In this document: piece after piece, positions 1-9,700 of the stretch
Layout: the number at the start of each line of letters is the position of its first letter
Numbering within the stretch: the stretch's first letter is position 1
Origin: Hormiphora californensis
Taxonomy: Eukaryota; Ctenophora; Tentaculata; Cydippida; Pleurobrachiidae
Assembly: GCA_020137815.1 (NCBI GenBank)
Contig: CM035350.1
Coordinates: 3,396,037 to 3,460,036 of the forward strand
Direction of reading: 5' to 3'
Length of the DNA stretch: 64,000 nt
Translations under genes and position numbers: made by a program
The notes under the pieces: model-generated
What the model was told of the DNA's origin: nothing
What the model saw: only the letters and a program-made list of their open reading frames with translations
Database searches by the model: none

Positions 1-145
1 TTACGAGTGTGTAGGAATGTAGAGAGGCACTCTGTAGCTTCATTTCTAACTGTTTGACCCGTTTTGTGTGAGCTCTCTCTGTGTCAACCACCTAATTTGT
101 GCTTGTTTTGCTTCTAGGTGCCCGCCAGCGGGGTCTATAGAACAC

Positions 146-308
146 AACTCCCTCCCTTACGTGCAGATATACCTGTAAACCCCTCGCTGACGCTCGGGAT
201 TTACAGGGCTGTAACGCACGGGTCCCTTCGGGACCCGTGCATTACAGCTCAATAGACGCACTGCTCTGCAGTGCGTCTATTGAATAGATGCCCGCGCGGG
301 AGGGAGTT
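146..308. repeat. Three-hairpin (cloverleaf-like) palindromic element A
   Basis: An outer inverted repeat (AACTCCCTCCC at 146-156, GGGAGGGAGTT at 298-308) encloses three consecutive hairpins: 172-208 (short imperfect stem), 209-247 (about 18-bp stem, loop TTC) and 249-283 (15-bp perfect stem, loop TCT). As single strand this folds as a four-way junction. No coding capacity. Likely a small mobile or foldback repeat. Positions 1-145 show nothing recognisable. Confidence 0.7.
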
Positions 309-325
309 ATGTACTATATATGAAG

Positions 326-1007
326 TATGAACGTTTGTAGACTGGCGCGTTATGAAGTTGGCTGTTCCCAGCGCGAGCTGGGGACAGCCAACTGGAGTTT
401 AATCGCCCGGCAGGGCGATTAAACTGGTTTAAATCCCGACGCCGATCCCGAGGCGCCAGCCGAGGGGGAGGGGGAGGTGATTTAAACCTATAACGCGATA
501 GGCTAACAAACGTTCATATTTTATGAAACCCGATAGTAATTACACACAAATAAGAGACACAACACAAGGTGAAACACACTAGGACTGCTGGAAAATAGTC
601 AACAGACACCCTGAAATGTGTGTAGACTTAGTATCTACTGTTCCTAACATGTTTGAGAAAGAGAGAGAAAGATTGGGGGCAATACACAGTGTCAGAGGTA
701 GTGAACAGTAAAAGAGACAATGAGAGAGAGAAATGAATGGAATGTGATTCTTTTCACTCCTTATGAGAGAGATAACATTGAAACGTGTTGCAGACATGTT
801 TCCCCTTTCTTTTGTTGACAGAACTGTGTGTTTACACACATTTTCAATACTTAGAATTTTACACGCATGTTATTCAAATGAAGAGAAACGCGTGAAAGAG
901 GGAACTGGTCTGTCAAACTGCGAGGAGGGTGTTAAATCTCCCAGCTGGCGGTTATCATGTGCGCGCAAATTCTTTAGACGACTGATAAATCCGCTATCGG
1001 GTTTCAT
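326..1007. repeat. Dispersed multi-hairpin element B, copy 1
   Basis: The left part (326-518) repeats the cloverleaf plan: outer stem TATGAACGTTTGT/ACAAACGTTCATA, then hairpins at 356-393, 397-426 (perfect 13-bp stem) and 427-488 (arms GGTTTAAATC/GATTTAAACC). The right part, about 522-1007, is bounded by inverted TATGAAACCCGATAG / CTATCGGGTTTCATA. A second copy of the whole unit lies at 14987-15673, so this is a dispersed element about 680 bp long. ORFs inside it look incidental. 1010-1470 shows nothing clear apart from a short CT-rich run. Confidence 0.75.
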
Positions 1008-1471
1008 AACTACTTGTTGTGGTTGATCAACTGCAACAAGTTAACCACACTCTATAACTTCTTCCGATGCCACTTTTCTTTACTGCTGTTCTTTTTCAAC
1101 GAGGCAACTCTCTGAACAAATTCTGCTCTTTCAGGACTAATTTTAACCAGTCTCTGCCCATCCCTTTTCTCTCTCTCTCTCCCTCTCAACTTCCCCCTAT
1201 CTGTCTTTTCTCTCTGTAACCTTTCCTCACTCTCTATGCGAAATATTCTACGTAGACCTACAACTAAACATCATCATAATAACTACAGGAGTCGATCTGT
1301 CCAAATTCAAACTGTCTCGTGCTCTTCAAATTCCCTTTCCCATAATATTGTACTAGTTCTTGAGAACTGTCAGACGTCCTCAACATTGGCATCTTTCAAT
1401 TATATTGAACTTGGAGATATTAATATGTTCTCCAATCTACCTCAAGCCACCACTACTCTACCACATTTTTT

Positions 1472-1540
1472 CCCTGCCCGGGTGAATGCCGAAGGCATTC
1501 ACCCGGATGCCTTTTTACTTTGTAAAAAGGCATAGCAGGG
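1472..1540. repeat. Two-hairpin element C
   Basis: Outer CCCTGC (1472-1477) / GCAGGG (1535-1540) encloses two adjacent perfect hairpins: 1478-1506 (13-bp stem around GAA) and about 1507-1533 (stem TGCCTTTTTAC, loop TTT). Same architecture as elements A and B but with two hairpins and a different sequence. Confidence 0.65.
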
Positions 1541-1797
1541 TTAGAATTCGAAAACGACAATTTGGTATACTAACTAATCGGTAGAGGGACCATTTTGGTC
1601 ACACTTTCGTTGCGAGGGGCAACGGTGTAGCAACTAGAGCCGCGCGCACAGTGACGAGCTGCTCCTTCATCAAACACCTCATTGACACAGTTTGATGGAC
1701 GTGTGTGTGCGCGCCACTCAACAAAACATGAAATGCGCTGCCGCGTGTTACATACACATTGTCATCTTGCGAGTCGAGTGGTTAGATAAGTTAAGTA

Positions 1798-2638
1798 CAG
1801 TCGGACCCCGATTTAACGGCCCCCGATTTAACGGCACCCCGATTTAACGGCAGGACAAATTTCCCCCAAAAAATTTCTGAATTTTTTTTTGAAATTTTTT
1901 TGAAAAATTTTTCAAAATTTTTCAAAGGTGTAACCACGTCCGAATCGTGTTTCGAATCGGTGCACCTTATTGCATGTCTCGAAACGAACAGATTTGTGAT
2001 CCCCATGAGGCCCATCGAGTCGCAATTTTGACGCTTGTTAAACCGGCCCCATGGGGATCACGTATCGATTAGTTTCGAACCGTCTAATTAGCGACAGGAC
2101 GTGAGATAAGATGCACTGATTCGAAACACGATTCGGAAGTGGTTGATATACCTTAGAAAAATTTTCATAACTTTTTTGCAAAATTGTACAGAATGATTGT
2201 CAATGCTTTGATCGGTGCTCCCCATGAATTTTCAGAGGAAAATATATTTTGAAGTTCGAATTCTTCCTCACCCCGCTTAAAGTGCCCAGATTCGGCATGG
2301 TATCACGTATCGGTTCGTTTCGAACCGTCTAATTAGCAGCAAGACATGCGATAAGATGCACTGATTCGATAAACGATTCGGACGTGGTTGATATGGAGTA
2401 TGTACCTTAGAAAAATTTTATAATTTTTTTGAAATTTTAAAAAAAATCAGAAAATAGAAATGATCATGTAATCAATACATGGACATTGCATTTAACACTT
2501 AGTGGTGTTTTAGTAGAGCATTTTGAACAAAAATAGGGTTTTATGGGCCAAATATGCTCTACCCCGATTTAACGGACACCCCGATTTAACGGACAAAACC
2601 CTTTCCCCCGAGGGTGCCGTTAAATCGGGGTCCGACTG
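1798..2638. mobile_element. Tigger/pogo-like non-autonomous DNA transposon (TA target site)
   Basis: Terminal inverted repeats begin CAGTCGGACCCCGATTTAAC and end with the reverse complement, with TA immediately outside both ends. CCGATTTAACGG repeats several times near each end. About 841 bp, no transposase ORF. A CAGT.. terminus, TA duplication and subterminal repeats fit the pogo/Tigger branch of Tc1-mariner; the superfamily name is inferred from the ends. 2640-3640 holds no gene that I can support. Confidence 0.75.
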
Positions 2639-3643
2639 TAGTTAAGTTGGAATGTTAAAAGCTGGTTAGCAAGTGTCATGTGAGTTAGCTAAGCTATGTG
2701 AGAACTAGAAGTATACTGACAGCTAGATCTTATGCATCTCACATTACATTTTGACCAAGCCTTGATCCTGTTGGCAGTGACAGTGTCACTGACATGTGAA
2801 AAGGTAGGGCAGGGAAACTCAGCATTATGAATTCATACATAATGCAATAATTCTTGTTAACCAAATCTCTCCTTTCAACTTCATATTCCAGCTCCCAAAA
2901 CTATCACTTCTTGATATATATATATTCTTCCCCTTCAGATATCTTCAATGAGAATGTGCACAACTCAAAGTGGGCTCTCCGTGGTCTGTGCTGTTCGCTC
3001 CGCTGAGATTTCCAAGCATCACACACCCTTCCACCATGGACACATCATCATATGAAACTCAGTTAAGCAACGTATCGTGGTATGTGGCAGGATTATAATT
3101 GTACACATGAATATTATACGAACTCAATTTTGTAACATGTTAGAAAGAACACTGTAAATACAATTTATATTCAAGCTCTGTATAAAATATTAAACTTTTT
3201 CTACCGCCGCAAAATACCGATATTATGATAGTCCTTTTAGAAAATATAAGTTTTCAAGAAAATTAGTTCAACCGCTGTACATATATCAAGCATGATTTCC
3301 CCTGATCGAAGAAGCAGCTTGGTTATAAGCTTACCAGCAGCGTTCATTTCATTTTAACGTGTTCGCATGGGAAGTAAAGCAGGGGTATAGGAGCTGTAGA
3401 AATCAGGTGCCAGTCCTGCTGCAGTATCACAGATAATCCAACTAGTACATTGACATGGTGCCATATTGATATAGGGGGGGGGGGTCATTTGCCATACATA
3501 ATGGTCATAGATTCTTCATTTCATGTACCTATATTTCATTGCTAGGGAGGAAATTGTCACACAAAAACCCACCCCCTCCCTCCCTGTGATATATTAGTGG
3601 GGTGTGAAGACATGATTATATCTGGTTATATGATGTTATATAG

Positions 3644-3748
3644 TTACCTGTTCAAAATGCACGAACACCATTCCTCGTGGCTTATCTTCTTGTTCTGGTT
3701 TGTATCACAAATAAGTAGGGTGTCCCTCACGCAGTCCTTCGAGAGCCT
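3644..3748 (-). CDS. SPARC: SPARC-like exon: second EF-hand and C-terminus
   Basis: Acceptor TTTCAG precedes AGGCTC. The reading frame gives a Cys-flanked EF-hand (CDTNQNKKISHEEWCSC) in phase with the preceding exon. Reading through gives ILNR then TAA, a plausible C-terminus because SPARC ends shortly after EF2. A GTAAC donor at 3647-3643 also exists, so a further short exon cannot be excluded. Confidence 0.7.
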   Translation of the reverse strand, partial: RLSKDCVRDTLLICDTNQNKKISHEEWCSCILNR

Positions 3749-6686
3749 CTGAAATGACCCACCCTGTAACAAAACACTTGTACTAACTGCCCACTAATTG
3801 GTATGCTTTTTAGGAGTAATTGGGCTTGAGCTAAATACTAAATCAATTAGATTTCTAGATTTCAGAGACAAGATTTTGTACCTACCAGCCATCGGGCTAT
3901 AATATCAATCTCGCTGAGATCGAGATATTTATCTTTGTTGATGTCAAACTTTAAAAATATGTCCTGAAGGGTTCCGGAAAATTTCTCCGCAAACGTGATG
4001 ATCTCGCCAACAAATGTACACGGTGAACATCTCAGTTGTGTGAGTTTGTACTCCCAATCTGAAAAAGATGATCATCATGGTTTAGAATTTATATCAATGT
4101 CGGGTGATAATGTATTCTTTAGCTCCAGTTAGTTGTTATGAGAGGTGGTGGTAGTGAAATTTGGTGGTTGACGGTCCGGTGGTACTGCAATTTATGGTAG
4201 TGGACTACCATAAGGCATAAATTGCATACCATTTAAATTGCGGTACCACCGCGGTGGTACTGCAATTTATAGTAATAGACGGTAGTGTACTGCAATATGA
4301 TCGGAAGGCAAATCATGTTTTTTGCTGCAGAGACAGGGGTATAATGTTGTCGAGACATGGGTAATGGGTAATGCGGGGGGAGGGGGGGCTATTAATATAA
4401 GAGACTTTTCAAGTGTAGCTGGAAATAACCTCATAACGCAACGTCTACTTCTATAACCTCCAGCTCTTCCTAGATTATGGCACTATACACTATATTATGG
4501 CACTACCCTTCACTTTTAGCACCGGCCCCGCGAAACCCCCCGCCCTCCCTTCAGCACTAACCACAGTTGAGATCGGAGTTCTGATCGGCCCTAACTATAA
4601 TCGGTTCGGTTATGTTCTTATTGGTGTCTGGGTGAACGCACCAACACTGCAGACCCTTTTCTGTCCGGCTACACTGTTTTACATCGTACAACGATGGATT
4701 ATCTTCGTTACACTAGGAGAATTGAAAGTTGGGGGTTAAATGTAAGTTGAAATATTATGTAAGAGTATTACAATTCTTCGTGGGGGAACAATAATTGTTC
4801 TTTAGGAGAGCCTTTTAGACCATTTGTGTCTATAAAGAACAAAGTAGTTGCAGGCAGCCTTGATAAACCATATTGTGTACACTTACCAGGGGCACATAGC
4901 CGTAGGGCATATCTCCCACCACTTGAAGGGTCTTGGTCTGGTTACGTTTCTCGTAGCAAGGATCACCTGTAACTGACGCACGTTATGTTAGACAATTAGC
5001 TTCTATCCCGCACGTTATGTTAGACAATTAGCTTCTATCCCACACTGTCAGGCCAATGCTCTGACCACAGTTCTCGCGCTCGAGAAACGAGAATGGGTCA
5101 GGCCAATGCTCTGACAGATCCCGCACAGTTCTGTTAGACTTAGCTTCTATCCCGCACAGTTCTGTTAGACTTAGCTTCTATCCCGCACAGTTCTGTTAGA
5201 CTTAGCTTCTATCCCGCACAGTTCTGTTAGACTTAGCTTCTATCCCGCACAGTTCTGTTAGACTTAGCTTCTATCCCGCACAGTTCTGTTAGACTTAGCT
5301 TCTATCCCGCACAGTACTGTTAGACTTAGCTTCTATCCCGCACAGTTCTGTTAGACTTAGCTTCTATCCCGCACATTTCTGTTAGACTTAGCTTCTATCC
5401 CGCACATTTCTGTTAGACTTAGCTTCTATCTCGCACAGTTCTGTTAGACTTAGCTTCTATCCCGCACAGTAAGAAGCATTGGGTACGCATTTCTTCCCCC
5501 ATTTATAAATCCACCTCTCTGTCTTACTCCGAGTATCCCGTAGTTGGTTAGTGTTACGCGTTGAGGGGTAATTTTGTAACCAACGCTAAGAGAGGCCGTA
5601 CACCACATACATGTTTAGTTATGATATCCTGATGTGATCATTGATATGTTCATGTTTGAATCAAACTGCTGAGTAGCTAATTATGTGAAACAGAAACATA
5701 CTTTATCAAACTTTGATATTGTATATTTCTGTTTCACATAATTAGCTACTCAGCAGTTAGAATTCACTCAGCCAGATCTGACTCTGTGTAATAACCGTCG
5801 CAGTTACAATTCTCTCAGCTGCATATTGATATCTCACTCTCATCCAGTCATCTGTATATCAACCTAAAGTCAAAGTGAAAATACAAAGATTATTCTTACC
5901 TACCACGAAGATAACTTGTAGCATTTTGAATTAAATGCTTCGGTTCTAATTTCTTAATTTGTTCAAAATATCGCTTCTTTCTCTACTATGTAATAGCTTA
6001 TGTCTCGTAGCACACCCCTGCCCACCTGTCTAACTAGTCGCTCTAAAGATTCAATTCTTTAAGTGACACGCGACTTTGAATAGGTACCTCATGGTGGCGA
6101 CATATTTTGATACAGATTCTCTAACGCCAACCAATATTCTGTCTCTCAGTCTAACAATAAAGTTGAGATGGATCCTATATGCATACTGATATAATTGTGG
6201 CACTGTCCCTACAGCCTCCCTGTACAAATTGTACAACTTAATTATATGACATGTATATTTGTTGCTTACCGCACTTTAGTTTATGTCGTATTCCAATATT
6301 TTTGTTTTGTCGGCACTGTTCCCTCTGGTACTCACAGAGCGACTGGTACGTCCGTCCATCTTCTCCACAAATCTGTGGCGACTGTTGGGTGTTGTTAAGT
6401 ATTAGGGGTGAGACTCTTACCCATTTACCCAACTCCTTACTCAACAAGTCGTGGGTGTGTTTAGGTGATTAAAGCATTCTTTTTAAGTTAATGTAATTGG
6501 AAAAAGTATCTGTAAGCTGACGAATTAAATTGATGAATTGCTCGATATAAGTTATATATAATATGCCAAAAACTAACAGAAATTAGTTGGCTGGAAAGGT
6601 GACCATTTTGTTGTCAAACTGACACCTTTGCCTTCTCCGGGTTTCATCATTATCTTTCCCTCTCTGATTTCTATCTCTCTCTTTCA

Positions 6687-6725
<39 letters not shown>

Positions 6726-9700
6726 TCTCTCTCTCTCTCCCTCACTCTCTCTTTTTCTTTCTCTGTTTCTCCCTGATTTACCCCCTGATTTACCCCATCG
6801 ATCATATCCGTAACCCGGGCCGGGCAAAGGTGTCAGTTTGACAACAAAATGGTCACCTTTCCAGCCAACTAATTTCTGTTAGTTTTTGGCATAATTGGGG
6901 TATATTTTTGGTAGGGTAGACCGGGGTAATTTGGACGGTTTTGGCATTCAATTGGTATTTCAAGAGCCATTAATTTACTTAATCAATTAGTTAGCTACTC
7001 AATTTGTGCAACTGAACCTTTATCTTGAGCCTCAGAACAAATTTGAATCGAAAATATAACTTTTAGATAGCTAATTAACCTTGTTAATGAAGGTAAGTCG
7101 GAATATTTTTGATCGCGAGACACGGGGCAATTTGGACTAGTGGCTTCTACACCAATCACAATGCGCGCATTCAATCACGTGACCGCGACACACCACATTG
7201 CCCCAGCTATAAATCTGCGATGTAAATCAGACCGAGGTTGGGGCTATTTGGACAAACTTAGATTGTAGCCATAGTTTTTGAGATATCGATTTCAAACTTT
7301 TCAGTCATCTAGTAATTTAGTATCCCGTGCTATTACTTTTTTCAAAATTAGTTAATTAAGTAGTAATTAGCCTAATTAACCAAAAAATTAAGTGTTCATC
7401 AGATCTATATCTATAGGGTGCATTTTCGAAAGCTCAGGATTAGCCTAGTCGATTAGAAAAAGATTTAATCTAATCCCAAATAGGGTTTTTGAGAAAATCG
7501 ACATAAAAGATCAAAAAACCACAAATAAAGCTACGGTTTTCAAAGGAATGCTGTTTGTGTTTTCAGGTGCTTACAAGGCCAGAAATTACTATTATGGGGA
7601 TCCAGTCTAATTAATCATGTTAGTGGCCGATTCCCACTCAATGCAATTCCCTGGGGTTACTATAGCAACGGAGTTTGTTACCATAGCAACCGGCGAATTT
7701 GCATTAATGTACTATTTTCTTGCTCCAAATTCACCCATTACATCCGTATTATTAGACTATCGATTATTTAAACATGATTGTGAGTCACAATGAGACATCA
7801 GACTACCTTCAGTTACCAGCCAGTCAGTGGCTTTGGTTATCAAATGTATGCCTATTGCTCTAAGTTAGCCTGTAATTTATCCCTTTATTCAGTTATATTG
7901 GCTGCATATGGATGATTATCATGATAAAACACTACTTTTGGTCATCAAAGCACCAGTCCTAGATATTCTGGAGCACCCTATGAAGTTGGTTTGTCGAATG
8001 CCACACCATGGATTGACTTGTTACCTTGGCATCCAGAGAATTGGTTGTAAAATGCGCCTTTTTTCTATTTTTTTGGTCTATTTACTCAGTTTTAGCCATC
8101 TATATTGATTGAATAGGATAATTATGAAAGCAGGTTGTCTATGGTTACCATAGAAACGAATATAATGGCGCCATGAGGCCAATTTGTTTTAACCAATTTG
8201 CCCCATGGGGCAATTTGGTCTAGTCCAAATTGCCCCATGGGGCAATCTGGATTATGACCGAATTGCCCCCGATTTTTTCGTCCGAATTGCCCCAAATTGT
8301 CCGAATTGCCCCGCTTCATTAAAATGCCAATTAGCTAATTAAATCGAAAGCTAATGTCATTTTGATGATGAAACTGAATAGAAAAGTATCATATTGTGAA
8401 ATTCTGACCCTTAATTTAAATAATTATCATAATTAAGTTTACCGAAATAAAGTTTAACTTTAAAGTCGTCATTTTTCGTTATTTCACACTAAATACCACA
8501 ATTTAAAAGTCCCATATAAATCACTAGTCCACATTGCCCCGTCCTGTGACCACATTGCCCCACCGTCCAAATTACCCCGGTCTACCCTATTGAAATACAT
8601 TGTAAGACATGTTTGGACGTGTAAAGACCGTCAGGAATCGCTAAAATACGAAAATTTCAATTTTGACGTCATTATGACGTCATAGGGTGACGTCACGACG
8701 TTATAACGTCAAGATAGGGATATATTATTATCAGGCTCATCTAGATAAAGATGCTGACCAATTTTGAGAAGGATCGGACCAGATTTGAGGTCGCTCTGGC
8801 GAAAAACGCATTATCGTCATATCTATTTTCATACAGTCTTAACACTTCAGACGCGATTTGAGACCCTTAGAAATAGAGTTTCACAAATTCGCTATATAGT
8901 TTCTGAAAGTATAGACGATTATCTTTCGTAAGTGCGGTCTCCGTTTTTTAATCAGAAGCCGTCTTCAGGGTGTAAATTGAGCTCAAAGAAATTTGGTTGA
9001 TTTAAAAAAACTCTTATCTTTATGACAGTTTGTTAAGGGTACACCTGGCGTTTTTCATCATCGAGTGCCCAACCAAATGACTTCACCAGGGTTTAGGCCA
9101 TACAAAATGGACCTCAAATATGCAATTTTAGCCCTAAATTCGAATTCATATTTTTGCTACAGTCTATTTTCAAAGTGGCGTTTTTTCAATTTTTGTTGGA
9201 ATTTTTAACCTCAGGACCACTTTTTTTGAGATAGAAACATTAAATTCTTGGAATTTGAAGAGATTATAAAGGTGAATAAGCCCAAAGAAGGATTTTTGAA
9301 ATGGAACGTATTTCTGGCCATGAGAACGGTTTACTTTTTTGCTTCTTTGACACGCTGGCTGAGAATGTTCCCATGCTTCATTAGAGATGAAAATCTGGAA
9401 ATAGTTGCTCAAAAAGATTATCTATGTGGCCCAAAAATTTTGGAACTTTCCCGCCAAAGATGCGGTGTACAGAGCTTGTTTTGTGAAACCCGTCTTTTTG
9501 AAAAAGAGGGAAATTCCCTGTATCTCAAAAACGGATGATCATAGAGACCTGCGACCAAGCTTAATCGATTCAGAAGGTCCGATTTTGGGGGGGTCTTCTG
9601 AGAGACATTTTGCTCCTACTCCAACCGTTTTTGCTGTAATTGCGAAAAAGGTATCAGCAAGTAAGGGGGAAATCAGCCCGAAGCAGGCTACTGGAATAGA

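Noticed and set aside
4497-4739. 80-codon plus-strand ORF
   Set aside because: No motif, lies inside a SPARC-gene intron on the other strand, and ordinary for chance length.
5900-5924. Signal-peptide-like start exon MLQVIFVV with a good donor
   Set aside because: It lies between the Kazal exon and exon 4966, which join in phase without it; too short to stand as a gene start.
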